From contig JAHQIY010000021.1 of assembly GCA_019054805.1 (NCBI GenBank), forward strand, positions 682,001 to 746,000: a DNA stretch of 64,000 nt. Direction: 5' to 3'. The notes under the pieces are model-generated. The model did no database searches, had not been told where the DNA came from, and saw only the letters and a list, made by a program, of their open reading frames with translations. This document shows, in pieces, positions 25,103-34,337 of this stretch. Numbering within the stretch: position 1 is the first letter of the stretch; the number at the start of each line of letters is the position of its first letter. The position numbers were made by a program, and so were the translations under genes. This DNA is from Brachionus manjavacas. Its lineage: Eukaryota; Rotifera; Eurotatoria; Ploima; Brachionidae.

Positions 25103-26050
25103 TTAATAGGCAAGCAAAGTTAAGTCTTTTAAAATATCTTGTTGGTTTAATTGCACTAGCATAAAGTTGTAATTGGGGTTTATTTGTTGTAGCAGTGGTT
25201 TTATATAAAATAGTTCTTGCGGATTGTGGTAAACCGCACAACTAATTATTGGTTTGTGTTGTTGTATTATTTGGTTGGCACCTTTTATTACTTCTAGGCC
25301 GTAGCCTTCGGTATCTATTTTAAGCAAACCAATAGTGTGGTTTAAATTTGCTAAAAAGCTGTTTAAGCTAACTATATTTACAGTTTCAGTTTTATGCTTT
25401 TTTGCTTTAAATAATAACGAAGCCCCATGATTTTGATAATTAGATACATAATTTATAATCGCACTGCTGTTTGTACTACCTACTGCTAAATTATGTGCAG
25501 TAACATTGTATTGCAAATTATTTTTTAGGGTTTTTTGTAGATTGTTGTAGTTTACGTTGTTGGGTTCAAAACTAATGGTGTGGTTGGGCTTATAGCGTTG
25601 CAAAGCTAAGGCAGAATCGCCAAAAAATGCACCTATATCTAAAAAAGTGCTTTTTGCTAGGGTTTTTAGCAAGTTTTTAGGTAAAAAACTTAAACCATTA
25701 AAATATTTAAATACACTGGTTGTTATTTTTTCGGTACCTTGTAGGTTATATTTAGTATAAATAGCGTTTGCGTTTTGTAAAAATTTTTGTTCTGCTTGGT
25801 ATAGTTTTGGGTTGTTTATTAAGGCGTTTGTATGCACTAAGTAGTTTTTAGTTGGTAACGGAGCATTAAGCACGCTGTTTAAAAAGTTGTTTAAATGCGT
25901 TAAACTGGTGGTATCTAAATTACTGCTTAAACTTTGTAATAGTTGTTGGTAGTTGGTGGTTTGGTTGTAAAACTGCTTAAAGCCTTCTATAAACGAATCG
26001 CCGTTTAATGGTAAAAACTTGCCGTAATATTTGGGTATATTGGTTAGCAT
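25103..26050 (-). CDS. FkbM-family methyltransferase
   Basis: 315 residues. The SAM-binding motif FLDIGAFFGDSALAL is near residue 137, then SFEPNNVNYNNLQK, NLAVGS and the FkbM signature LLKIDTEGYGLEVIKGA near residue 241. The N-terminal 120 residues are helical and specific to this protein. FkbM enzymes O-methylate sugars or small molecules, often in surface polysaccharides; the substrate here is unknown. It lies one base after the comM stop and is the last gene of that run. Confidence 0.85.
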   Translation of the reverse strand: MLTNIPKYYGKFLPLNGDSFIEGFKQFYNQTTNYQQLLQSLSSNLDTTSLTHLNNFLNSVLNAPLPTKNYLVHTNALINNPKLYQAEQKFLQNANAIYTKYNLQGTEKITTSVFKYFNGLSFLPKNLLKTLAKSTFLDIGAFFGDSALALQRYKPNHTISFEPNNVNYNNLQKTLKNNLQYNVTAHNLAVGSTNSSAIINYVSNYQNHGASLLFKAKKHKTETVNIVSLNSFLANLNHTIGLLKIDTEGYGLEVIKGANQIIQQHKPIISCAVYHNPQELFYIKPLLQQINPNYNFMLVQLNQQDILKDLTLLAY

Positions 26051-26051
26051 T

Positions 26052-27602
26052 TTATTTTATGTATGATTTTTGTAAAGACTGTTGATAATAATTAATTTTA
26101 CGGTAACCAATAGCTTGCGAAACATGGCTAGCATTAACTTTGTTGCTATTTTCTAAATCTGCAATAGTGCGGGCGGTTTTTATTATTCTAAAGTAGCCAC
26201 GGGTAGAGAATTTAAATTTTTCTGCAGATAAATTTAACAACTCTCTTGCATCGTTAGTTAGCTCTACAGTTTGCTCTATTATTTCGGAAGAAGCTTGGGC
26301 GTTGGTTTCTATACCATAGCCACTGTATCTTTGTTTTTGTAGGTTACGTGCTTGTATAACCTGTTGTTGTACTTGTGCCGAAGTTGGCTGTGGGGTGCTG
26401 GTGTTAATTTCTTTAATAGAAACTGGAGCAACTTCTATAATTATATCTATTCTATCTAATATAGGGCCAGAGATTTTACTTTGATAGGTTTGGGTACATT
26501 TAGGTGCTTTGGTGCATTGCCTGTCTTTATCGCCAAAATAACCACAACGGCAGGGGTTCATGGCGGTAATTAACTGAAACCTAGCAGGGTAAGTTACATG
26601 AGAGTTTACCCTAGAAATTAAAATTTCGCCGTTTTCTATTGGCTGACGCAAGGCGTCTATCATATTAGCATTAAACTCGGCAAATTCATCTAAAAATAAA
26701 ATACCGTTGTGTGCCAAGGTTATTTCGCCGGGTTTAGCTTTACTACCCCCGCCAACTAACGAAGGTAAAGATGCAGAATGATGCGGGGCACGGTAGGGTC
26801 TGGTGGTAACAAAAGCTTTGTTTTTAAGCTCGCCCACTACCGAATAAATTAAGCTAGTTTCTAGCATTTCTTTAGATGTTAGTGGTGGTAAAATTCCGCC
26901 CATGGCGTTAGCTAACATAGATTTACCACTACCTGGGGGGCCTATCATTAACATATTATGCCCGCCCGCGGCCGCTACCACTAAAGCGTGCTTAGCTGTA
27001 ATGTGCCCTTTTATAGAAGCTAAATCGGTAAATTGTTGCTCTGCAGTATTAGTATTGGGGTTAATACTGGTAGGGTTGTAATGTAAATTAAGGTGCCCTT
27101 TAAAATGCTTAACTATATCTAGTATATTGCTAGCGGGTATAACGTTAATTTTATCGTGCACTATGTGGGCTTCGGCTTCTTGTGCTTTGGGTATAATAAT
27201 GTTTTTGTTGTGTTCTAGTGCAAACATACAAGCGGCTAACACGCCGTTAGATGGTTTTATTTCGCCATCTAGCGTAATTTCGCCTATTGCTATGGTGTTT
27301 AGTAGTTGCTCTTTATCTATAATGTTCATACTGCCAAGCAAGGCTAAAGCAATGGGTAAATCAAAATGGTTGCCTTCTTTAGATAAATCGCTAGGCGAAA
27401 GGTTAACCGTAATGCGTTCTGCCGGTAACGAAAAACCAAGGTTATAAAACGCAGACCTTAGCCTTTCTTTACTTTCAGAAACCGATTTATCGGCTAACCC
27501 TACAATGGTAAAGTTAGGTAAGCCCTTAGCTATAGAAACCTGCACGTCTACTTCTTTAGCATATATGCCATCAAAAGCTACAGAACTTACCCTAGATATC
27601 AT
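26052..27602 (-). CDS. comM: YifB/ComM-type Mg-chelatase-like AAA+ ATPase
   Basis: An AAA+ helicase of the ComM/YifB family, which promotes branch migration in natural transformation where tested. An N-terminal Lon-like fold domain (IVGLADKSVSESKERL, NLSPSDLSKEGNHFDLPIAL) precedes the ATPase with Walker A GPPGSGKSML (near residue 224), Walker B ILFLDEFAEF, the zinc-type CRCGYFGDKDRQC region and a C-terminal helical domain. I use the internal ATG; a GTG three codons upstream with a nearby AAGG is an alternative. It follows the PTS genes after 44 bases. Other competence genes are not visible. Confidence 0.92.
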   Translation of the reverse strand: MISRVSSVAFDGIYAKEVDVQVSIAKGLPNFTIVGLADKSVSESKERLRSAFYNLGFSLPAERITVNLSPSDLSKEGNHFDLPIALALLGSMNIIDKEQLLNTIAIGEITLDGEIKPSNGVLAACMFALEHNKNIIIPKAQEAEAHIVHDKINVIPASNILDIVKHFKGHLNLHYNPTSINPNTNTAEQQFTDLASIKGHITAKHALVVAAAGGHNMLMIGPPGSGKSMLANAMGGILPPLTSKEMLETSLIYSVVGELKNKAFVTTRPYRAPHHSASLPSLVGGGSKAKPGEITLAHNGILFLDEFAEFNANMIDALRQPIENGEILISRVNSHVTYPARFQLITAMNPCRCGYFGDKDRQCTKAPKCTQTYQSKISGPILDRIDIIIEVAPVSIKEINTSTPQPTSAQVQQQVIQARNLQKQRYSGYGIETNAQASSEIIEQTVELTNDARELLNLSAEKFKFSTRGYFRIIKTARTIADLENSNKVNASHVSQAIGYRKINYYQQSLQKSYIK

Positions 27603-27646
27603 TTTTACCACTTGCCTTATATTGTTATTTATTGTTTATTGGCTTA

Positions 27647-29068
27647 TTATAAAGCTTGTTTTATGGTGTTTGCCACGCTTTCTACATGTGCCCCAATTAC
27701 CACTTGCAAGTGATTTTGGTTGCTTTTTATAACGCCAACCGCCCCTAATTGTTTTAAAGCAGTTTCGTTGGCTTTGCTACTATCTTTAACATCTATGCGT
27801 AATCTGGTGGTGCAATAGTTTAGGTTTTGTATGTTTTGCTTGCCACCTAGTGCGTTAATGTATTGTAAGCCTATGTTGTTATTTTCTGCTTTAGTGTTTG
27901 TGTTAATTGGGGTAGTGTTGGGTTCGTCGTCTTCTCTGCCTAGTGTTTTTATATTAAATGTTTTTATAGCAAACATAAATATAACAAAGTACACTGCAAA
28001 AAACACTAAACCAATTGGTATTAAGCGTAATGGGTTGTTGCCTAGTTTACCGCTTATTACGTAATCAAACAAACCTGCAGAAAAAGTAAAGCCTAGTTTT
28101 ACTTCAAAAATATTCATTACTACTAAGCTAATACCAGTTAAAACGGCGTGCACTACGTATAACGGAAAAGCTAAAAACATAAAGCTAAATTCTAATGGTT
28201 CGGTTACGCCTGTTAAAAATGCGGTTAGGGCGGCAGATAACAAAATACCGCTGGCAATGGTTCTTTTAGCTGGTTTTGCGGTAATTATCATGGCTAATGC
28301 GGCAGCTGGTAAACCAAACATCATTACCGGAAAAAAACCTGCCATAAATTTACCGGCAGTTGGGTCGCCTGCAAAAAATCTGTTTAGGTCTCCGTTTACT
28401 ATGGTTCCTGCGGTGTTAACAAAATCGCCAAACTGAAACCAAAATAATGAGTTTAAAATATGATGCAAACCAAGTGGAATTAACAAACGGTTTAAAACGC
28501 CGTAAATAAACAAGCCAATGTTGTTGCTATCTATAATTAAATTGCCTAATTTTGCTATGGCTGTACCTACAATAGGCCAAACAAAGCTAAATATAAATGC
28601 TAAAATTACTGCGCTTAAGCCTGTAACTATTGGTATAAAGCGTTTGCCCCCAAAAAAAGCTAAGTAATTAACTAGCTTTATATTGTTATATTTATTGTAA
28701 AGCATTGCGGTGGTTACGCCCATAAAAATACCGGCAAAAACTCCCATATTTAAGCTACTGTTTAGTATGGATAGTGCTTTGTTAAAAATAATAATTCCTA
28801 CAAAAGCAGATAATACTACCGAGCCATGGTCATCTTTAGAAAAACCTAAAGCTACACCTAATGCAAATAATATTGCTAGGTTATCAAAAACTACACCACC
28901 TGCAGAAGATACAAACGGAAGGTTTAGCAAGTCTGCCTGCCCTAAGCGTAGCAATAAGCCAGCTATTGGTAATACTGCTATGGGTAGCATTAAAGATTGC
29001 CCCAGTTTACTAAAAAATTTACCTATTACAAACGAAGGCGACGTTACGTTAGTTGTGGAGTTTGCCAT
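27647..29068 (-). CDS. PTS EIICB, glucose/N-acetylglucosamine family
   Basis: Imports and phosphorylates a hexose or amino sugar. The EIIC domain (about residues 1-370) has the family start FSKLGQSLMLPIAVLPIAG, GLHHILNSLFWFQFG and the sugar-site region GVTEPLEFSFMF. After a flexible linker (about 375-395) the EIIB domain carries the phospho-Cys in NLNYCTTRLRID (Cys419). Sequence alone does not decide between glucose and N-acetylglucosamine; the HHILNSLFWFQ stretch resembles the amino-sugar members. It lies ten bases after the HPr-EI gene and is in one operon with EIIA. Confidence 0.9.
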   Translation of the reverse strand: MANSTTNVTSPSFVIGKFFSKLGQSLMLPIAVLPIAGLLLRLGQADLLNLPFVSSAGGVVFDNLAILFALGVALGFSKDDHGSVVLSAFVGIIIFNKALSILNSSLNMGVFAGIFMGVTTAMLYNKYNNIKLVNYLAFFGGKRFIPIVTGLSAVILAFIFSFVWPIVGTAIAKLGNLIIDSNNIGLFIYGVLNRLLIPLGLHHILNSLFWFQFGDFVNTAGTIVNGDLNRFFAGDPTAGKFMAGFFPVMMFGLPAAALAMIITAKPAKRTIASGILLSAALTAFLTGVTEPLEFSFMFLAFPLYVVHAVLTGISLVVMNIFEVKLGFTFSAGLFDYVISGKLGNNPLRLIPIGLVFFAVYFVIFMFAIKTFNIKTLGREDDEPNTTPINTNTKAENNNIGLQYINALGGKQNIQNLNYCTTRLRIDVKDSSKANETALKQLGAVGVIKSNQNHLQVVIGAHVESVANTIKQAL

Positions 29069-29078
29069 GGTTTTTTAC

Positions 29079-31136
29079 CTATAAGTTAAAGTGTTTATTA
29101 ATTAATTCTTCTACTTGTTTAAATGTATCTAACTGTAAAGCTTGTTGTGCTACTTGCTTGCATTGGTTAGAGTCTAGCGTTCTAATTAAAGCTTTTACAT
29201 CTGGTATAGATCGTCCTGAGGTAGAAAGTTCGGTTACGCCTAAGCCAATTAAAATAGGCACAGCTTTTAACTCCGAAGCCATTGCTCCGCATACAGCTAC
29301 TGGTTTGTTATAAGCTTGCCCGCCTTTTACGGTTATATCTATTAATTGTAGTAATGCAGGCGATAAATTGCTAAGTTTTTTACCTAATGCGGGGTTGCCT
29401 CTATCCATTGCCATGGTGTATTGGGCAAGATCGTTAGTGCCTATAGATAAAAAGTCTGCATGTTTAGCTAAACTGTTAGACATTAAAGCGGCAGAAGGAA
29501 TTTCTATCATGGTTCCTATATGCACTTTTGTGGTTATATTGGCTTTTTTTACTTCTTCTTCTATAATTGCTTTAAATTCGGTAAATTCTTCTACATCTGC
29601 AACCATAGGCAACATAATTTTAACTAAGTTAATAGGCTTAACGCTTAGTATACCTTTAATTTGCGTTAAAAATACTTCCATGTTATCTTTGTAAGATCTT
29701 ACGCCCCTAATACCAACAATTGGGTTTTCTTCTTTAGGAATAGTAATGTAAGGTAATGGTTTGTCTCCGCCTACATCTAGGGTTCTAATGGTAATGCTTT
29801 CGCCATTGGTGGTGTTTAGCACTTCTTGGTATAGTTGTGTTTGTTCTGCTAAGCTAGGTGGATTTTGCGAATTAAAAAATAAAAACTCGCTACGTAATAA
29901 GCCTATACCTTTTGCCCCTAAATTAAAAGCATTTTCGGCCTCTAATTGGTTGCTAACGTTACCTTTTACTTTTATGGTTACGCCGTTTGTAGTAACGCAA
30001 GGATTTTTAGCGTTTTTAATATTTTCTTGTTTTATAGCGTTTAGTTTTTCTTGCTCTTTAAGGGTATTTTCTATAATTTGTTGGCTAGGGTTAACCATTA
30101 CGTTACCATTGTTGCCATTAACAATAATATTAGTGTTGTTGGGTATTGCGGTAACGCCAGAACCTAAAGCTACCACGGCCGTGGTGCCCATGTTACGTAA
30201 AATTAAAGATACATGTGTAGTTGCAGACCCTTGTGCCAGTACAATACCTACTACATTGCTATTAAATTTAGCAATATCCGAAGGCACTAAGTCTTCTGCT
30301 ACTATAACGGTGTTTTCTGCAAATACTAGCTCTTCTTCGGTAATATTTAAAGCTACGTTTAGTAAACGTCGTTTTAGGTCTTTTAAATCGGCTACTCTTT
30401 CGGTTAGCAGAGCATCGTTAGTGCTTTGCAAAATTTCTATGTTTTGTTGAATAGCTGTGCTAATGGCAAACGCTGTGGTTTTGTTGGTGTTAATAATGTT
30501 TATTACGTTTTCTAGCAAGGTTTCGTCTTGCAGTAAAGATAAATGTGCTTGCAGTACTTGTAGTTGCACTTTGTTGCTGTTATCTTTTGCGGTTTTAATT
30601 TCATTTTGCAATGTATTTAAAGCTTTGGTAAAAACATCTTTAGCGTTAGCTATGTTGTTGTTAGTATCGGTAGAATCTTGCGTAAAGCTAATCTCTTTAT
30701 GTTCAAATAAAACAGTTTTACCAACTACTAAACCCGGAGAAGCTATAATACCAGATAGCTCTACTGTATTAGCAAAATTGTAAGTAACGCTTTTAGCCGA
30801 ACTTTGTGGGGCGGCAGCATTAGCACTTGCGTTTGCTTGTGGTTTGGCGGTTACTTCTTCGCCCAAGCCGTCTGCAAAAGCTTGCGTAATTTCGTTTATA
30901 GCGTTACTTGCTTCGTCTCCGCTTGCAGAAATAGTAAGTGTACTATTGTGCTTTAGCCCTAGCCCCAAAATAGCTATTACGCTTTTAGCGTTGGCTTTTT
31001 TGTTGTTAGAGTGCAAAGTAATAGTGCAATTAGCGTATTTTTTTGCAATGTTAAAAATATAAGAAGCCGGCCTTGCGTGTACGCCACTATGATTTAAAAC
31101 TTTTATTTCTGCGGATGTAATTGTATTGTCTGTCAT
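29079..31136 (-). CDS. ptsHI: HPr-Enzyme I fusion, general PTS phosphotransfer protein
   Basis: A 685-residue fusion of the two general PTS proteins. Residues about 8-92 are HPr with the phospho-His in HSGVHARPAS (His20) and a Ser52 equivalent of the regulatory serine (AKSVIAILGLG). An Ala-rich linker follows (about 96-116). From about 120 it is Enzyme I: phospho-His308 in GSATTHVSLIL, and in the PEP-binding barrel RSEFLF, IRTLDVGGDKPLPY, GIRGVRSY, MIEIPSAAL, SIGTNDLAQYTMAMDR and CGAMASE. There is no GAF domain, so it is not the nitrogen-PTS PtsP type. It moves phosphate from PEP to EIIA, encoded just upstream. Confidence 0.93.
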   Translation of the reverse strand: MTDNTITSAEIKVLNHSGVHARPASYIFNIAKKYANCTITLHSNNKKANAKSVIAILGLGLKHNSTLTISASGDEASNAINEITQAFADGLGEEVTAKPQANASANAAAPQSSAKSVTYNFANTVELSGIIASPGLVVGKTVLFEHKEISFTQDSTDTNNNIANAKDVFTKALNTLQNEIKTAKDNSNKVQLQVLQAHLSLLQDETLLENVINIINTNKTTAFAISTAIQQNIEILQSTNDALLTERVADLKDLKRRLLNVALNITEEELVFAENTVIVAEDLVPSDIAKFNSNVVGIVLAQGSATTHVSLILRNMGTTAVVALGSGVTAIPNNTNIIVNGNNGNVMVNPSQQIIENTLKEQEKLNAIKQENIKNAKNPCVTTNGVTIKVKGNVSNQLEAENAFNLGAKGIGLLRSEFLFFNSQNPPSLAEQTQLYQEVLNTTNGESITIRTLDVGGDKPLPYITIPKEENPIVGIRGVRSYKDNMEVFLTQIKGILSVKPINLVKIMLPMVADVEEFTEFKAIIEEEVKKANITTKVHIGTMIEIPSAALMSNSLAKHADFLSIGTNDLAQYTMAMDRGNPALGKKLSNLSPALLQLIDITVKGGQAYNKPVAVCGAMASELKAVPILIGLGVTELSTSGRSIPDVKALIRTLDSNQCKQVAQQALQLDTFKQVEELINKHFNL

Positions 31137-31174
31137 CTTTTTTTTTATTTAAATGTTATTAATTAAATATTATG

Positions 31175-31639
31175 TTATTTAACTGTAATTACAGTTGTTT
31201 TAGCAGTAGTATTACCTAAGGTGCAATCTACGGTATTTTCTTCTTCTAGGTTGGTTATTATTAAAATAACATCGCTACTAGGTGCATTTTTTGCCACGTG
31301 GTCAAAATCTACTTCTAATAATTTATCGCCAACTTTTACGGTATCGCCTTCGTTAACAAATTGGTTAAAACCTGCACCTTGTAGGTTAACTGTATCTACA
31401 CCCACGTGTAGTAGTACTTCGTTACCTTTTTCGCTTAAAATGCCTATAGCGTGTTTAGAATCGTGTGTTGAAAGCACAGTGCCGTTTACCGGAGAAGTAA
31501 TAACTGTGGTAGTTAAAGATGCAGGCTCTATAGCTATGCCGTCTCCTAACATTTTTGTTGAAAAAACTTCGTCTTTAACTTCGGTAATAGATTTTACTTT
31601 GCCTTGTAATGGCGCAACAATATTTTCTAATTTAGACAT
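31175..31639 (-). CDS. crr: PTS EIIA, glucose-type (Crr-like)
   Basis: 154 residues, the phosphocarrier between HPr and EIIB. Both conserved histidines are present: His63 in SKHAIGI and the phosphorylated His78 in VLLHVGVDTVNL, with the family segments AIEPAS and SPVNGTV. It is the first gene of the PTS run (38 bases before the HPr-EI gene) and has an AGGTG ribosome site. In enteric bacteria this protein also regulates uptake and adenylate cyclase; nothing here shows that role. Confidence 0.95.
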   Translation of the reverse strand: MSKLENIVAPLQGKVKSITEVKDEVFSTKMLGDGIAIEPASLTTTVITSPVNGTVLSTHDSKHAIGILSEKGNEVLLHVGVDTVNLQGAGFNQFVNEGDTVKVGDKLLEVDFDHVAKNAPSSDVILIITNLEEENTVDCTLGNTTAKTTVITVK

Positions 31640-31883
31640 TTTAACACCTATATGTTACATTATTTTTCTTAAATTAATATATAATACCACATTTTAATTA
31701 AAATATCAAAACAACTATTTGCATATAGCAGGGTTATACTTTAATAGGTTTACTAATATTGTATTATGTAGTATAATTACATATTAATAGCAGTGCTTAA
31801 TAGTATTAATTACACTTATATATTTTAATTTAATAAATGCTCTGCTTGTTAGTTAAATTATAATTTTGTTAATAGGATTAATT

Positions 31884-32819
31884 GTGAATAAAAGATTTTT
31901 TAAACCCCGTGCTAACCACGCACTAAACGATAAATTATTAAATTTATCTGCATTGTTTTTTACCGCCACGGTAATGATATTTTTTACTGTAAACAACCCA
32001 ATTACCATAGCAGGTAGCTTTACTAGTTTAGGCTTAATGTTTTATAGCGTTATGTTTGTGTTAATTCCGTTATCTATAGAAGTATACGGCGTTAGATTAA
32101 CCAAAAAACTGGTTTTAGCTGGTATTTACGGCTTAATGTTTGCTTGTGTGTTGCAAATATTTGTGTTTTTTAATGCGCTTGCATCTAGCAAAGGCCCGTT
32201 TTTTATAGCAATAAAAGGGGTATTGTTAGATTTTGCCGTAAGCTTAGTGGTGTATACGGCCTCTAGTTATTTTATTATTTATATTTATAGATACGTAAAA
32301 AACAAAGTTAAAGATTACCTAATAGTTAGGCATACGGCTACTATAGTTTTAGGTAGCGTTGTGTTGGTTGGTTTGTATTATGTGTTGGCTTCTATTTTTA
32401 AGTTGCCGGCTGCGGGTAGTTTAAAATTAGAAATAGGCTTGCGTTCTGCTTTATGGGTGGTGCAAGTATTTTTGTTATATGTTTTAGTTGGCTGGTTAGC
32501 TAATAAGCATACTAGTAATTTTAATAACAACAATCGCAACTTTAAAGGTAACCGTAATTTTAACAAAAACTTTAATAAAGATAGAAACAACAACTTTACC
32601 GCCAAAAGTGCAGATTTTGTTGCTACTAATGTTAACGAGGTTAAAGATACTGGTTTTAAAGCGGTAGATGCTAAAACCACGGCAACAAACAAGCCACGCA
32701 ATAACCGTTATAAAAACAATTTTAATAAAAATAAAGTTAAATCTAGTGTAGTATCTGCAGATAAACCAGTAGAAAATAATACTAATACTGGTAATAACAA
32801 CAATAGTAATAGTAATTAA
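31884..32819 (+). CDS. VUT/YhhQ-type transporter with an Asn/Arg-rich tail
   Basis: About 311 residues. Six membrane helices (about 20-205) include the family-like loop LIPLSIEVYGVRLTKKL, matching the D/S-xx-EVYG-K motif of the vitamin-uptake/queuosine-precursor transporter family. After the last helix comes a roughly 100-residue hydrophilic tail with degenerate repeats of N-R-N-F-N-K (from about residue 213 to the end), ending in an Asn/Ser tract. I start at the GTG six bases after AGGA; a TTG six codons upstream is possible. The likely substrate is a queuosine precursor, but this is by family only. Confidence 0.65.
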   Translation: MNKRFFKPRANHALNDKLLNLSALFFTATVMIFFTVNNPITIAGSFTSLGLMFYSVMFVLIPLSIEVYGVRLTKKLVLAGIYGLMFACVLQIFVFFNALASSKGPFFIAIKGVLLDFAVSLVVYTASSYFIIYIYRYVKNKVKDYLIVRHTATIVLGSVVLVGLYYVLASIFKLPAAGSLKLEIGLRSALWVVQVFLLYVLVGWLANKHTSNFNNNNRNFKGNRNFNKNFNKDRNNNFTAKSADFVATNVNEVKDTGFKAVDAKTTATNKPRNNRYKNNFNKNKVKSSVVSADKPVENNTNTGNNNNSNSN

Positions 32820-32840
32820 TATAAATAAAGGCTAAATATA

Positions 32841-33170
32841 ATGAAAAACATTATGCAAATTATGCAAAAAGCTCAGCAATTGCAAAAAGATATGGAAAAA
32901 CTAAAGGTAGAAATTAACAATACCAACTTTGAAGGCACCGCAGGTGGCGGTATGGTTAAAGTTACCATTAATGGCGGTTTAGAAATTAAAAACATAGAAG
33001 TGGATGATTCTATAGTAGTAGTAGAAGAAAAAACTTTGTTGGTAGACTTAATTATTGCAGCTTTTAACGATGCTAAAAATAAAGCTAATGCTTATAACGA
33101 TGAAAAAACTAAAGAGCTAACCGCAGGGTTGCCTATTCCTCCGGGTATGAAAATTCCAGGAATGTTTTAG
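32841..33170 (+). CDS. ybaB: YbaB/EbfC nucleoid-associated protein
   Basis: 109 residues, a DNA-binding dimer that coats the nucleoid. Family layout is intact: an N-terminal helix (MQIMQKAQQLQKDMEKLK), GTAGGGMVKVTINGGLEI in the middle and the C-terminal helix ending LPIPPGMKIPGMF. It usually lies between dnaX and recR; here it precedes recR by 59 bases, but dnaX is 8 kb away on the other strand. Confidence 0.95.
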   Translation: MKNIMQIMQKAQQLQKDMEKLKVEINNTNFEGTAGGGMVKVTINGGLEIKNIEVDDSIVVVEEKTLLVDLIIAAFNDAKNKANAYNDEKTKELTAGLPIPPGMKIPGMF

Positions 33171-33229
33171 TACACATAGTGTTAAATTTTGGTTGTAGCA
33201 ACATAATAATATAAATTGTAATTAAGTTA

Positions 33230-33832
33230 ATGAGTAAAAAAAATTTAGAAGATTCTATTTTGGTGTTAAGTAGATTGCAAGGCATTGGCCCCAGAGGCGC
33301 AAGGCGTATTATGCTAGATTTAATAAAAAAAAAGGATTCTTTGTTGGCTCCGTTAATTACAGTGTTGCAAGAAATTAAAGATACAACTAAGTTTTGCAAA
33401 AATTGCTACAATGTAGACTTTGAAGAAGTGTGTTATATTTGTACCGATAACAAAAGAGACAACACCGCTTTATGTGTAGTAGAAGATATTGCAAGCTTAT
33501 GGGCTATGGAAAAAACCAACCAATACAATGGGCTATATTTTGTAATGGGTGGCAATTTGTCTGCTTATAAAGGGGTTTCGCCAGAAGATCTACATTTAGA
33601 CGAATTAATTAATAAAGTTAATAATGAAAACATAGTAGAGCTTATTATAGCCACAAGCTCTACCGTAGAAGGCCACATTACCGCTAATTATATTACTAGC
33701 AATATTACCAACGCTAATGTTAATATTACTGCTTTAGCACAGGGTATTCCTGTTGGTGGCGAGTTAGAATATTTAGACGATGTTACGCTTTCTACAGCAA
33801 TAAAATTACGTAAAAAGGTTGCTTATGACTAA
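33230..33832 (+). CDS. recR: Recombination mediator RecR
   Basis: Helps RecO load RecA at gapped DNA. Seen: the helix-hairpin-helix LQGIGPRGARRIML near residue 18, the four-Cys zinc finger (CKNC then CYIC, near 54-70), and the Toprim domain with CVVEDIASLWAME and YFVMGGNLSAYKGVSPEDL. The 200-residue length is normal. Its last bases overlap the start of def. Confidence 0.96.
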   Translation: MSKKNLEDSILVLSRLQGIGPRGARRIMLDLIKKKDSLLAPLITVLQEIKDTTKFCKNCYNVDFEEVCYICTDNKRDNTALCVVEDIASLWAMEKTNQYNGLYFVMGGNLSAYKGVSPEDLHLDELINKVNNENIVELIIATSSTVEGHITANYITSNITNANVNITALAQGIPVGGELEYLDDVTLSTAIKLRKKVAYD

Positions 33833-34337
33833 CAGTTTGGTTTATTATCCTAATAAAATATTACGCACTAAAGCTACTAATATTACTAACATTACCCCAG
33901 AAATTAAACAGTTTGCTAGCTTTATGCTAAATGTAATGTATGCTAGTGCAGGTATTGGCTTGGCGGCAAACCAAGTTGGCAGTAGTTTAAATATGTTGGT
34001 GTTAGATTTACAAGAAGATGATGTAAAAAAACCTATGGTGTGCATTAATCCTGTTATTACTTCGTATTCTGCAGAAACTAGCGAAATGGAAGAGGGTTGT
34101 TTATCGTTACCTGGTATAAAAGGTATAGTAACCAGACCCAAACAAATACAAATACAGTTTTTAGATTTAGAAGGCGTTAAACATAATATTACCGCCACAG
34201 ATTTACTAGCAGTTTGCTTACAGCACGAAGTAGACCACTTAAACGGTAAAATATTTTTAGATAGAATGTCTGCAGTGGATAAATCTAAATTACTACGAGA
34301 ATACTTAGCACTTAATAATACAAATAGTAATGATTAA
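33825..34337 (+). CDS. def: Peptide deformylase
   Basis: Removes the formyl group from nascent proteins. All three metal motifs are present: GIGLAANQVG (motif 1), EEGCLSLPG with the metal Cys (motif 2) and QHEVDHLNG with both metal His and the catalytic Glu (motif 3). I choose the ATG overlapping the recR stop, six bases after AAGG, over an in-frame TTG two codons earlier. fmt, which adds the formyl group to Met-tRNA, overlaps its end by eight bases: a functional pair. Confidence 0.97.
   Translation: MTNSLVYYPNKILRTKATNITNITPEIKQFASFMLNVMYASAGIGLAANQVGSSLNMLVLDLQEDDVKKPMVCINPVITSYSAETSEMEEGCLSLPGIKGIVTRPKQIQIQFLDLEGVKHNITATDLLAVCLQHEVDHLNGKIFLDRMSAVDKSKLLREYLALNNTNSND

Noticed and set aside
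29761..31062. Long open frames on the plus strand opposite the HPr-EI gene
   Set aside because: They are antisense shadows: no ribosome sites, no recognisable domains and hydrophobic repetitive translations mirroring the sense codons.
29079..31136. HPr-EI protein as the nitrogen-PTS enzyme PtsP
   Set aside because: There is no GAF domain; instead a true HPr domain is fused at the N-terminus, and EIIA-Glc and EIICB are adjacent.
31640..31883. preQ1 riboswitch upstream of the VUT-type transporter gene
   Set aside because: There are pairing words around GCAGTGC and GCTCTGC, but no match to preQ1-I or preQ1-II conserved cores.
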